DNA of 64,000 bases from Rotaria socialis (GCA_905331475.1 CAJNYU010000718.1:62001-126000); one strand, 5' to 3'. Shown: positions 14,601 through 26,796, counted from the first letter of the stretch. Notes: generated by a model from the letters alone, not told the origin. Numbers and translations are program-made.

Positions 14601-17600
14601 AACGTATGTAGATTAAGATTATTAACGAGAAAACTTAATTAAGTAGTTAGTAAGAAATTCAAGAAGAAAATAGTTGGTATGTCTGGTAAACAGCTCGAAT
14701 AAAACAACTAGCTATAGTTTCATTGATCTCTGAACTTTTCTCCAATGAAGAATGTTTTGGCATGAATATTATATGTTAAGAAGATGAGCTAAAATCAATC
14801 TTTTTTTTCTAAATGTTTTGTCGAATTATAGAAGAATTGTTTATCATTTGAAAGTTGTAAACAGATTGAATTTCACCCTTGTCGAATTATACACACAGTT
14901 ATACTCACTTGATAGTTTTATATTGGTTTTTGAGTATCATTTATCTCGGATTTCTAATTTTATGAATGATAATCTTACAATCAGGGTTTACTAAAAACAC
15001 TTCTCATCTGAGTTATTCGCCATGACTTTTCCTCAAAACCAAATATCACAAATACGGAAAAGAATTGTATTTCAAAATTGAACAGAAGAATTTTTTCTGC
15101 TGTTTTCCTAGTCTTTACAACAAATATAGCGCCCCATGACTCTATTCAAAGTCATGCACTCTTTCAAATAACATTCGCAAAAACACATTTTCAAAGAGGT
15201 TATCTTAAATCTGAAAGGCAATTGCGCTCGGTTTTTTTCTGCTAAAGTCTATTCTCTAACCTCTTTAACTAAATCCATGAGCCGAAAACCTGGCAACTTT
15301 CTTCTTCACTCGTATACGAATGATGATCATCAATGGAATATCTCATTTCTAATAATGAAATTAGAATCTTAAGTTAATGTCGTTCTTCTCTAGTTTTCCT
15401 ACAAGAAGGAGATCTCAAGTTGCTCTTTTTATCTGTATTTAGAACTTGATAGTCAACACCATGCAGTAACCGAACAGATCAATGAGTTCGAGCAATTACT
15501 TGAAACGCTCGAACAAGATAATGATTCAATAAAATCCAACAAAGAATATCAAGATTTACAAGCAAATCTTAGAACTATTCGCGAAATGCTGTTACAAGCA
15601 AACGAAAGTAATACCGACTTGCAACAACATATGACAACAATCATCGAACATTTGAAAATTCTGAATTCACCACTTGAACAAATAGAAAAAACTCTGCCGA
15701 CGATAGCTGAACTCGATGGTATAGAAATCGGTTGGTTTTATTTTTCTCAAATTCGATTAATCTTAATTTAGATGAAATAAACAAACCAAAACTTGCATCA
15801 CTGGCGCTATTGATTGAAAAAGTTGAAACAATGAAAAAACAACGTGAATCATTACTAAACGATTTTCGTAAAAAAATTCAGGATGACGATATAACAACAT
15901 TTGTTCTCATGCGACGACAAGAAAATTATAAAGTAATGAAGAATTTGTCTTCGGTTTGAATGAAATATGTTTGTGTTGTTTCTTAGAATTTATTTTCTGA
16001 ACAATTAAAAAAACATGAAGAATTCGTTAAAATTATCAAACAAAATTGTGCAGCACAAGATAATATTTTACATTCATTAACAGGAGCCAATGCAAACATT
16101 GCTGGCATACGAACAAAACTTTCAACTACATTGGAAAAGTAAATCAGAGTAATCATTTTTCTTCGTGAGGGTGAATTCGGCGAAGTTTGAACATGTATCT
16201 CGAGAACTTCTAAAGCTCAAAAATTTGAAATCTAGATCAATTCGATATCGATCTACTGAATTCAAGAAGAGTTGTCATCTATAATAATTCTTGTCACTAT
16301 TTAGTCATACAATAGAGTCACTTATCCTATAAATAGTATGACCTTTGATCTAAATATACAAAAGCTGCGAACATTTTTTGTATAATGAGCGATGTCGTAA
16401 ACTTCCTTTCCATCTTCAACTAAATAATTAATAGGAAGAAAAATAATCGTATAGCATAATTTTTCTTGAAATCCAGGGATCGCAACTTGGGGCTGTTAAT
16501 AATGATGAATAGTTCTGATGAGATACTTTTCGATAATAATGCTAACAGAAATGTGTATTTACTTGAAAGCTTTCACACGCCTTGAAATTTTCATGAGTTA
16601 CTTGTGTACCAGCATTTCCACAATATTTATCGATATATCATTTTTTTTAGTCGTCATCGATTGATTCAAGAATATATAAATTCATTTAAATTATTTGACG
16701 AAACTTTATCAAAATCTAATGAAGGAATTGAATTCTATAAAAAGGTATTCAACATTTAATGTATTTATTCGGACTTTCATCTGTTTGGTTTTCTTTAGCA
16801 AAATGAAAAATTAAATTCACTAAACGAACGTCTTAAAACTTTAGAATCGCAACCATTACCGAAAACTCAATTGAACACGAAAGTAACATCTGAATACAAT
16901 ACATTCAGCCAAGATGTCAATTCGCCTGCTATTCCTGATCGACTACGTCTTAAGGATTATTTAGATGCTATGAAATCTGAAACATGGAGCCCACGAACAA
17001 CAAATCGGTCATCAATAAAAATTGAAGAAACTAAGTTTATACAACCGACAGCGCCAACTCTCAATGCGAACAATAGTTTTTATCCTGATCGAATATCATC
17101 ACCGTCAGCCGGTCCTCTATATTCAAATCTGCCAGAACAAACATACACAAATCAGCCAACATTTAATTCGAATACACATCATCAAGTACAATCATTATTA
17201 CCTTTGCCAAATGCAAATTTGATATCATATCAAAAACTGTCTCATAATCAATCGAATACATTCAATCAGAATTCCACTTTATTTGCTCAAAATTTCAATG
17301 CTCGACCTCCCATGTCTTATAGCAATGTTAATACTCAACCATTTCCTCAACAACAACAACAACAGCGATTTTATTCTTCGCAAGCATTTCAACTTCAACA
17401 GCCAGTTTATCAACCGTTCTTAAATCAACAGCCAACACTACAAAATTTCTCAATTCATCGCGCAGATTCGCAATATCCATCCACTTATCAGAGCCGAAAT
17501 TTCAGTGATTCCAATCGTACTATTCAACAACCTTTACCACCGTTGCCAACTAAATTCGACCCCTATCGTCCGCAGCCCATTGGTGCATATGACATTCCAA

Positions 17601-17800
17601 CAACACAACAAACAACGTTGCAACCGCCGTCTCTTATTCAATATCAAGATATTTACCGTCCAGACGGTTTGCTAGGACTAAACCAAACATATATGCCATT
17701 AGCCACATCAATGAATAATGATCGAAATCCACTTGTTCAACATAATCCAGCTTCGTCTACTCCTATCGTCTCTTCGTTTTCTAATTTATCAATTAATTGA
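11691..17800 (+). CDS. PTPN23: HD-PTP/PTPN23-like BRO1-domain protein without a phosphatase domain
   Basis: ESCRT-associated adaptor of the ALIX/HD-PTP class, acting in endosomal sorting. Sixteen exons: 11691-11703, 11762-11841, 11891-11965, 12036-12163, 12225-12351, 12413-12541, 12598-12756, 13747-14107, 14162-14247, 14309-14403, 14464-14603, 15443-15718, 15772-15932, 15987-16138, 16651-16744, 16799-17800. They total 3078 nt, 1025 aa, in one frame. The BRO1 domain occupies about residues 1-350, with CPRLPAIYFDLK, SVRCLKRYFCQLQLLRNRFP, ASILYNIGAIYSRLG, GQAHEAVLEKSFLDQRPHS and AKRDNDNVYFEKIPAL. These match HD-PTP better than ALIX. The helical V domain follows (GPDIFRKLIPM; FRKKIQDDDITTFVLMRR). 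The last exon is a Pro/Gln/Asn-rich tail of about 330 residues, ending LSIN and a stop. Human HD-PTP (1636 aa) continues into a PTP domain and PEST region; none is encoded here. Confidence 0.9.
12785..12887. mobile_element. possible 85-bp hairpin insertion with 9-bp flanking repeat
   Basis: AAGGTGCCA occurs at 12785-12793 and 12879-12887. The sequence between them has matching inner inverted arms, GAAGTGAGCCTAA and its complement TTAGGCTCACTTC. This resembles a tiny non-autonomous element with a target duplication, lying just inside intron 7 of the PTPN23-like gene. The arms are short, so chance or a local duplication is possible. Confidence 0.35.
12888..13746. other. rest of PTPN23-like intron 7
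   Basis: AT-rich intronic sequence with no exon of the BRO1 domain missing across it: the protein continues from exon 7 to exon 8 without a gap against HD-PTP. The introns 14604-15442 and 16139-16650 of the same gene are likewise featureless to me. Confidence 0.5.
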
Positions 17801-19519
17801 ATTTCAAATCATTAAAAAACAAAACCAAAATATTCTCTCTAAGGAAGACGATAAATATATATTTACAAGAAAACTGTATGCGTCAACATTGTCTACAGGT
17901 GTTCATTTTATGCACCTATGGTTTTGTTTGAAATAGCAGATTGATATATTAGGCATGACAGAAACCTTTTTTTCCATCTATTTACGATTTAAAAAGACAA
18001 GGGTTCAATGTCCCGAAAAGTTCTCAAAACAAAAAGTACTACTCTAATTATCAGTTGATTCTGCTGCGTAGAAGTAGAAAACCTGGAATAGGTACTCACT
18101 CACGTTCTATCTCTTAACATAACATTTAAAAGAAAATGAAAGTTCGGAATTGTGCAATTAAAAAAATAGCAAGACGCCATAAAAATAAATGGCAAATAAT
18201 ATTTTCTGCCTGTCTGTAAAAAAAAACAAGTGGACTATCTAAGCAGAAAATGACATGAGTCGGCGCATTCGGAAAATGTTGAACTGTTTGGTTTTAGATT
18301 TCTATAAAGATGAAATTTTTATTTCACGTTCACTTTCATCAAGAAAAATTAGTTCTGCTTTCTTTTTGTTGTTGTTGTTTATTTACAATATTTTCGCGAA
18401 TTCAAGTAAAAAATTTAAGTCTGTTTCACTATTTTTCCTATGATGGCTTCCTTCGCATTTTCAACCGATAAAATTGGATTGCATTGTACAAATCGATCAT
18501 CTCTCATTCAAGTAACTACGATATTCATATAAAAATAGACGACAGTTGAAAGTACAAAAAGAAGCCAAACAGAAACCGTTAATGATGCTCTATTCTCGTA
18601 TTTGTTTTTGGAACGTATTACGCAGTTTCAACTTATTCTATTTGAATAGAACGATGATCACTTATGTCAATAAATCAATAAAAATTTCATGACGCTATAT
18701 GATAACTAAGTGGCAGCAGCTTGTAAATGAAGAACACTAACATGATTCGACATATTTGTCGAGTGTGAAGAGTAGCGTTGCATGTTTTACTCGAAAAGAA
18801 TATTTAATTTTCAATCATACAACTATTGATGGTCGGATACAGAAAGAAAGAAAGAAACGATACGCAATTTTCTTCTGCTTACAATAAACATAGACATGAT
18901 GATAGAACGTTTGACATCAACAGATCATATTTTATGAAACTTCCCTTACTGATCGGCTACAAGAATATAGCATCCCTATCATCAACTAATTATATATAGG
19001 AGAAATGTTTATCATCGAATCCTTCAATGTTAATAACTGAAGCCAACAATTTAATGTTCTATCACAAGAGAATGAAAATTTTCAGTTCCAAATTTAATAT
19101 TGAATCTCCGGTCAAAAGAAACATGAAATAACATGATTCCATTTAGAGACGCACACATTTTAAATTGAGCTATGGTTACTAATAAAAAATATCGATCAGT
19201 TTTAGTCATTCGAAAAAGGGACAAAAATTGTACGAGGTCAATTGAAATCAACTAGAGAATATTACATGATCAAGTCGTAGATAAAAAAACCGTCCAGTTA
19301 GGAATTGCTTGTCTCTAATTTGATCTTGTTAGAAGTGCGGTCTAGAAAAAACTGCATCTTCAATAAAGCGACAAATTCCCTAGATGTCTCGTATGAATGA
19401 CCCACAATGCATTTATTACTGCTGTTCAAAGGCAAAATTTGTTACATCGAAGTGATAAAAAGACACACTTTTTTTTATCGAATAATGATAAATATAAAAA
19501 AAAAACATAGTATTATTAT
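17801..19519. other. intergenic, convergent 3' ends
   Basis: About 1.7 kb between the PTPN23-like stop (+) and the stop of the orphan gene at 19520 (-). AT-rich. The short ORFs at 17718-17936, 18255-18443 and 19051-19251 show no domain or splice support. I see nothing else. Confidence 0.45.
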
Positions 19520-20402
19520 TTATATAATATTAAATTGATTCATTAGACTATGATCAATCTCAAGAGTAATTTGAAATTTCATCTGCTCATTACTATTGGT
19601 TTCATTCCATCTATAATAATATCCTCGGATTGGTTCATTTTCTCTTGTTGATAATTGTAGTTCAAGTAATGAATTGCAACTGCGTAAGCTTATTTTAAAT
19701 GTATTTGATGGAATATGAAATACAAATTTTGGTGGTTTAATAAGTAGAATAGGAATAATTGTTTTATTTTTTAATCCTTTCGAGTAAAATTCAAATAATT
19801 GAACGTCTAATAATCTATTATTTACGTCTGATGTTGATAAAATATGAAAGTATAATCCTAATTGATGTAATTGATCATTTATCCGCTGTCGTTGCTCATC
19901 GCACGGTTGAATGATCAATATTTGTGACGAAGCGTCGGTGATAGACAACGATTGCTGCGCCTTGATCCGCAAAACACGATATAAAAAAAGAGGATGTGTG
20001 AACGAAAGATTTACTTTACTAACTAAACTAAACCTGATCCATAAATGGTATTGATACATTTTCTTTCGACATCGTAAGTAATTCATTTTTTTTTATACAA
20101 GAAATTTTAAGAGGAATATCACTTAATGAAAGTAAACGTCTTACACAAGTACGTAATTTCCATTCCTGTGCTGTCGTTAATCGAATATCTGGTTCGATGA
20201 AACAATTTTTTAGCCAAGTATTTATTGAATATGAACGAACGAATAAATTAATATTTAAATGTGTATCAGACACGACAGAATGCCACGAAGCACTTGTTCG
20301 AGTAGTGACTGTTGTATCCGATAAATCATGTCCCATAACACTCGTATGATCATCGATGATTGTTGATGACATATTTTCAGTTTGAATCGATGGGTCACTC
20401 AT
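19520..20402 (-). CDS. hypothetical protein, two exons
   Basis: Exons 20034-20402 and 19520-19960 join across a 73-bp GT-AG intron (phase 0, Gln/Ala) to give 810 nt, 269 aa. The N-terminal 60 residues are Ser/Thr-rich and probably disordered. A compact part follows: YSINTWLKNCFIEPDIRL, then WKLRTCVRRLLSLSDIPLKI. The second half alternates hydrophobic and polar residues, suggesting beta structure (ILIIQPCDEQRQRINDQLHQ; PILLIKPPKFVFHIPSNTFK). No signal peptide or membrane helix is obvious. I do not recognise the family. The gene starts 590 bp from the hexokinase start and points away from it, so the two may share a promoter region. Confidence 0.6.
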
Positions 20403-20992
20403 GACGTGATGAATAGATAGAAAAAAAGTCTAATAATATAGTGGAGATGCGCCGTTTTACATTGAAGAAAAAATGAAAAAAATACTTTTCCTCGTTTTAT
20501 ATATTATAATTTTGTTTTGGTGTCAAATATTTTTCTGAGAAATATTCATTCTGTCATAGTGTTTTAACACAATATTAGGGATAACATGCGATCAATCATT
20601 ATAATATATCTCTAGATAGATCGTTTTGTGAACCTTCTGTTTTCTTTTCTCTTCTTCTTCTTCGTCAAGTATATCGATACGAAAGACAGCATTGTCATAT
20701 CATGATGATGAAGACTGTCTTGGTTGAAATAGACGGCCTTTCTTTTTCCTATTCTATTGAATATTTTACCACCTTATGAATCATTCGACCGTTTGCAGTC
20801 TTTTTCAGACACACATGCGTTCTATGCTCTTTTCCCTCTCCAATTTATCTTAGTCTCTAGTGCTACATAGGCATAAATAGTGTATATTTAATTCTTTTCT
20901 TTTCTTTCCATTATCAAAATAACTAGATACGCGTTTGTAACTCGGTAAAGAAGACATAAATATATATAATTATTTTAACTAATCCAGAAAAC
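20403..20992. promoter_or_regulatory. shared upstream region of two divergent genes
   Basis: 590 bp between the start codons of the orphan gene (-) and hexokinase (+). It must hold both 5' UTRs and promoters. Pyrimidine-rich runs are present; no certain TATA box. Confidence 0.45.
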
Positions 20993-23900
20993 ATGCGATT
21001 CAGTGTTGTCCAAATACTCGAAGATGATTTAATTGCACCTATCATTAAGAAAGTTGCATATGGACTTGCAACAACATGTATCCTTGGCGGCGCTGTTTAT
21101 GCTGGGTATCGCGTCGCGGCACCTGCACAACAACAAACAAGGCATTATCGACAGCCAGAACTTAATGACCAAGTAAGTTATTTTAGACAGAAGCAGAAAA
21201 CAGCCTTAACACTTCGTAGGTATTATAAAAGAAAAATTTATTATCTATTTCTCATGAGTCAGATTAATAAATTGATCTTTGTGAAATGTATCTTAGATGG
21301 ATCCTTCAAGATATTATTTTTTAATCAAAAAGCAAAACAATTTTCTTTATTTTATTCCAGAGTACAGTTTGTTTTTCTTTTGTGAGAACTGAATGAAAAC
21401 AGCATTCCTATGTAGTTTATCATAATAAAAAATATATTAGGCCGGCAGATGGTAGATACAGAGTCCTTATAGTGGAATATATTCGAAAGAATTTTGACAG
21501 GAATCAATTTGCCATCGATCAAAATGAGGATTCAATGTTTTCTTTATAATGTCGATATTGATGCAACAGTTTTCATCAGAGAGATTGCCAGAAAATTCTA
21601 AGAAAACTTTATCTTCCCTTTTTTTACAATGCAAAACATTGAAAATTGATATTAAGAATATAATTTTTTGTATAGTTCAAAATTTTATTTTATTCATTAG
21701 ATAGAAACAGTTCTCGATTCGTTAAAAATAGCTGACGATCAGCTTGTGCACATAATGCATTTATTAGAAGCCGAAATGAATGCTGGTCTATCACCGTCAA
21801 CACACGATCAAGCCGTAGTTAAAATGTTTCCAACATACGTAAAAAATATCCCAACGGGAACAGAGGTTGGCCAAGTTCTTGCACTTGATTTAGGTGGAAC
21901 CAATTTTCGTGTACTTTTAATTGATTTACGTGGAAATTCAAGAATAGAATTAACATCAAAAATTTTCCTTATTCCACAATCAATTATGATGGGTGATGGA
22001 AAACAAGTATGTATGCTCGATTCATTCTTTCGGTATTTTTTTTAGTTTCGTTTTTGAAACAGAAATTGTATTTTTGTTTGTTTGTTTGTTCATTTAAATT
22101 TAGTTGTTTCGCCACTTATCTGAGTGTTTACATGAGTTTATGTTAAAAGAACATATATTAAATACAGACGTATGTTATCCGATAGGTAAGAATGATTGTG
22201 TTAGTTCGACAATCAATAGTTTGAAAATTTTTATTCTATTTAGGTTTCACATTCTCATTTCCTTGTTCTCAAGAGGGTCTTGCATCAGCGCGATTAACAT
22301 CATGGACAAAAGGTTTCAGTTGTTCAGGTGTTGTGAACGAAGATGTTGTCAAACTATTTCAAAATGCAATTAATGAAAAGGTAATTGTTGCGATGAAACT
22401 GCATGAATAATAATACAGTATTTTATAAGCACGATGGGTTGAGTTATCTAATGTTTGTTTTGCTACCGGTATAAGTTAAAGTGACCTGATTGAATTATAA
22501 AGGCAAGAAGCGTATTCAAATAAGAGACAGAAGGTGTGGTCCAATAATTCAACGTATGATTGGATTAGTACGAGTAAAACGTGGCAATTTCAAATTCAAT
22601 GAATTTTCATGTTTTCCACTTTGATCACAAATAACTCTGGTGCTTATTTAGTTATATGTGCGGTCGATAATGATTAATTTGTGTCAACTAGAATTCACTA
22701 TTTTAATATATGTATCAAGAAAAGTTTAAACTTAGACAAAAATAAATATTTTCCCCGTTGCACAATAAAAAATCAGTCTTCGTTAATCAAAATTCAGAAC
22801 GTTCATCATAATTTTCTATAATGAGACTCATGCATTTGCCTAGACATTATCCGAACCGGCTTAGTTGAGTACAAAAGTAAAAAGTTGGACTTTCTTCCTA
22901 TCAATTTTTACAGACATTACTGATATATCGTCATAGACTGTATGTCATTAAAATCTCATTTTGACATACATGAACGATGGCCTTAATGCATTTCTAGAGG
23001 ACAAAATATTAAAATAAGAAGGAAATTTGTCTTGTCATTAGCAAGAATAACTAGATCGATTTCGCCCGTATTGTAAATAAGATAATATAAAAAGAATTTA
23101 TCCAGGACAGTGTCCCAATACCATTACTGGTTATAGATAATTAGCAATACTTTAATATTCAATTATATATCCGCTGTCATACTAAAACATTATGTCAACG
23201 TTAGATCTAGCTGTCCGAAAATAAATTCTTGTAAAAAACTGATTGATCCCAGGAAACTGATTTATTTTTAGAGCTCTCTTGGAAGAAGTACTGCTATCTG
23301 AGTTCCTATTGCTATAATTATAGAAAGTTTTCAGTAACCTCTTCAGAGGATAATCATAGACGTGATTTGCATGTCAATAGTTTACCCTGCTATTATGTAT
23401 TTTTTTCTTTTTCTTTTCTTCTTCTCAATGTGGGTGTGACAGCAACGAAGGCCCATATGCATAAGCACACCCATTCACACCCACATCAAATACCTACGTT
23501 TTGCTAACACAAACAAGAATGCTCTATTATGCATTGAAAAAATAAAGAAAACGTTAATACCAAGTAATAAATTTTAATAGCCACCTAATTGTGCTTAGAT
23601 CGTTTTATATTCTTTGAGTTTTCTTATGGCAAGACACGCAAGAAAATAAAAATGGAGGCATTTGTTTTTTGCTTTAATGTGCGAGAAAAAAATGACTGGC
23701 GTACTGGATACACTTGACGAGAGTTGTATGACGTGTATCTGAGTGAAAATTTCGATTTTATTGAAAGCTTTGATTCGATATGATCTTTAGTAAAATTTTG
23801 AATTTGCCTTTCTTATCATAATATCAATCATGGTTCTGCATGGGATGAGACACTCCCATTCCATCACTAGCACTAGCAGGATCCCAATATCAATTATGAA

Positions 23901-25565
23901 AAATTCAGAATATCTCCGTTGTACAGACTGAAAGTTATATTCAATAGTGTGTTTGTTGAAAATTTTATTTTCTCGCAGTAAAACATTGATGACAAGAAAA
24001 ACTAATTCCATTGATGATTGTGTTCTTTTTTTAGGGTATCAATGCGAAATGTGTCGCCCTAATCAACGATACAGTTGGCACATTGATGGCTTGTGCATAC
24101 AAAGATCCAGCGACAGCTGTTGGTCTTATCCTAGGAACTGGAACAAATGCATGTTATATTGAACAGTTAGATAAAGTTGGTACATGGAAAGGCGATTATG
24201 ACGAACCAAAACAAGTTATTATTAATATGGAATGGGGTGCGTTTGGTGACAATCATCGTTTAGATTTCATTCGAACGCGATACGATGAAGAAGTTGACCT
24301 TTCATCCACGAATCCTGGCAGACAAATGTATAAATTAGCTTTGAAAATTTTCAAAATCATTTTCTTTGCTTTGTTTATAGTTTTGAAAAAATGATTTCTG
24401 GACTGTATATGGGCGAAATTGTTCGTTTGATTATACTTGATTTACTGCAGCGTGAATTACTTTTTCTTGGTCATCGTGACACATACGGAGATTATAAAAC
24501 ACCACTCTATAATCGTGGTGGTTTCTATACAAAATTTGTATCGACTGTTGAAACTGATGAAGGTATATAAAACATTTTTGATTTTTTCTATTTCTATGAA
24601 ACGTCTTTTTCAAAGGCATCAAATTTTCAAATACACGTCGTGTACTCGAAGATATTGGTATACAAAATCCTACATTTGACGATTGCGCTATTGTTCAACA
24701 TATTTGTCGGCAAGTTTCAAAACGAGCGGCTAAACTAGCTGCTGCTGGTGAGCGTGTTGAATAAAATAACTTCTTTACTATAAATCTATTTTTTCCTCTC
24801 TCTCGTTTCTCTTTCAAGGTTTGTCAGTATTGATTAATCGCATTGGAAGACCTAATGTTACTGTTGGTGTAGATGGATCACTGTATCGATATCATCCACG
24901 TTTTAAAACCAATATGGAAAGATGTATGGACATGTTAGTAAATAAATCGATTCAAGTACGATATGATTTTATTTTTATTTATTCAAACTTGATTAGAGAA
25001 CATATTATAGATATGTAGTATAGCTCTTAGGCCAATGCACTTCTTGGACGTTTAGAACTGAGAATAGTATTGATAATTCATATGAAAATTAGTCATCATT
25101 TAGACAAAAATTTCATTAGCAATTACTCATCTTGTTCACATCTAACAGTACATCAGCCAGAAACGATATAAAAATCTCAATTGAAAAGTTTTAAATGAAA
25201 TTTCTAACTGAGATTGGAGTGTCTGATCCTCTTCTGGCCTGAATGAAAAATATTAGGTGAAACATAATTTAGTAAATCGTATTAAAATTTTCATCTTTCT
25301 TCCGTCGTATCACTGACTCGGTATAGGTGTTTAGTCACTTCATTCATGGCAGAATTTGAAATTATTTATTAACGATTTTTTTCTGTTTCAGTTCAAAATT
25401 GCTTTATCCGATGATGGTAAGTGTTTGAAAATAATTGCTTCTTCATACAAAATGTTTTATCAAACTATTTCAGGAAGTGGTAAGGGTGCTGCTTTGGTTG
25501 CTTGTCTTGCTGAAGGTACATCCTGGAAAAAGCCTGCCGCTCATCATGAAGAAACAGTGAACTAG
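20993..25565 (+). CDS. HK: hexokinase, single catalytic unit with N-terminal membrane segment
   Basis: Phosphorylates glucose to glucose-6-phosphate. Ten exons: 20993-21172, 21701-22006, 22104-22185, 22244-22380, 24035-24327, 24381-24562, 24616-24747, 24819-24955, 25392-25416, 25474-25565. They total 1566 nt, 521 aa, one hexokinase unit plus an extension. Exon 1 codes a distinct N-terminus with a hydrophobic stretch at about residues 20-41 (VAYGLATTCILGGAVYAGYR), predicted to be a membrane anchor. Exon 2 onward is typical: DLGGTNFR at 123-130 (phosphate 1), FSFPCSQEGL, LINDTVGT with the catalytic Asp near 247, GTGTNACY near 270, WGAFGD, TVGVDGSLYRYHP, and GSGKGAALV near the C-terminus. Exon 9 is only 25 nt. 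Introns 1 (0.5 kb) and 4 (1.65 kb) are the long ones. Confidence 0.95.
22381..24034. other. hexokinase intron 4
   Basis: 1.65 kb. It contains a perfect 12-bp inverted repeat (23428-23439 and 23475-23486, ATGTGGGTGTGA and complement) separated by 35 bp. No exon of hexokinase is missing between the flanking exons. Confidence 0.5.
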
Positions 25566-25904
25566 TATTTTGTTTGAAATTTTGAAATACTTTGTAAATT
25601 ACAAAGTTTTTATTTAGAAAATCTTCCATTTTCTATTTTAAGACGCTAGCACCTTGTTTTTGTATCATGATAAAACATGCAAAATTGTTGTCTTAGATCA
25701 GAAAAAGAAATTTGAATGCTTAGTTTTGCTTTCTATTTTTTGCATATGCAATATTTATATCATGAGTGATTTTAACTATTAATCTTCGCGCTGTATTTTG
25801 TGATTTTTCAGCAAAATAATGTGGCAAGATAAAACGAGAAATAGCACACATCAAGCATCCGTGAAATGATCAATATTGGCATGCCGAGTATCTTGACTGA
25901 TTCC
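25566..25904. other. hexokinase 3' flank
   Basis: AT-rich 3' UTR and spacer. Nothing else seen. Confidence 0.4.
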
Positions 25905-25912
25905 GCATTTAG

Positions 25913-26788
25913 GGTTAACCCTACTTTGGTCGAAAGATAAAAATGTCGAAAGGTAAAAATGTTGAAAATAAAAATGTCGAAAATAAAAATGTCGAAAGGT
26001 AAAAATTTCGACTGATAATGTTAAAAAATTTCTTATTTTAGTTCTGTGCGCGTAAAAAGATAAAAAGATTTTTTGTTTAAAAAGTTTTATTTATCGAAAA
26101 AACGTTCGGAGCAAAATTTTTGTTTAAAAATGCGGAATGATGCTCGACGATAACTATTCTTCAGCCGTAGATTGGGTTTCTATATGTTTCTTTTTTGCTC
26201 CAACAACTAATGATAAACCAGTAAGTAGCTAGATCTGATGAGTTGAATGACGTTTGAATTTGATTGATGATGATGATCACATTTACCTCCGTATAAATAA
26301 ACATCATTTTCATCCGTGTGAACTACCATTTGAGCATCCACTAACAATACAAATCCAATCTTTTTTACGGGCCGTCTTCTTATTACATTTGTATAATTGT
26401 TCTTTCATAACTAATAATGGGTGACCTTTATTTGATGTAATGAAGGATAAATTTTCAACTGCATCAAAACTTGAATCCGGAGAAATCGACATACTGTTTA
26501 GCAAAGTTTTACTGTTGAATATTTTTTCTATAATCCTTACGACAAAGGCGTCTTTGTTAAATTTTAGCCGACAAAGACAGGAATTCAAGTGCAGAAATGA
26601 ATGGGTAGCGTAATCAACCAATAACTATAATCATTATATAAATGTATCTACTAATCGTTTGATACAACTATTTTCGTTGTTTTTAAACTTAGAAAATTTT
26701 TCTTGTCGACATTTTTCTCGTTCGATATATCTACTTTCGACATTTTTACTTTCGACATTTCTACCTTTCGACCAAAGTAGGGTAAACC
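25913..26788. mobile_element. MULE-like DNA transposon remnant with FLYWCH segment
   Basis: 876 bp. The ends are near-perfect inverted repeats: left begins GGTTAACCCTACTTTGGTCG, and the right end read inward differs at one base (GGTTTACCCTACTTTGGTCG). The element is flanked by the 8-bp duplication GCATTTAG at 25905-25912 and 26789-26796. Inside each end is a run of a 15-16 bp unit like GTCGAAAGGTAAAAAT, five copies on the left and about four degenerate inverted copies on the right. The minus strand codes a FLYWCH-type zinc-finger segment. TIRs, an 8-bp duplication and FLYWCH together fit the Mutator-like (MULE) group. Too short for a full transposase, so non-autonomous. Confidence 0.85.
26240..26621 (-). 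pseudogene. FLYWCH zinc-finger fragment of a transposase, frameshifted
   Basis: Minus-strand ORF 26621-26310 reads SFITSNKGHPLLVMKEQLYK and then a W-x-C...C pattern (DWICIVSGCSNG) before a stop. In another frame directly after, the sequence continues VVHTDENDVYLYGGKCDHHH. Together these give the FLYWCH order: a KG..LLV strand, W-x-C, C, then H and H-x-H. A frameshift near 26300 therefore separates two halves of one domain. FLYWCH domains are common at the N-terminus of MULE transposases; the catalytic part is absent. Confidence 0.7.
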
Positions 26789-26796
26789 GCATTTAG

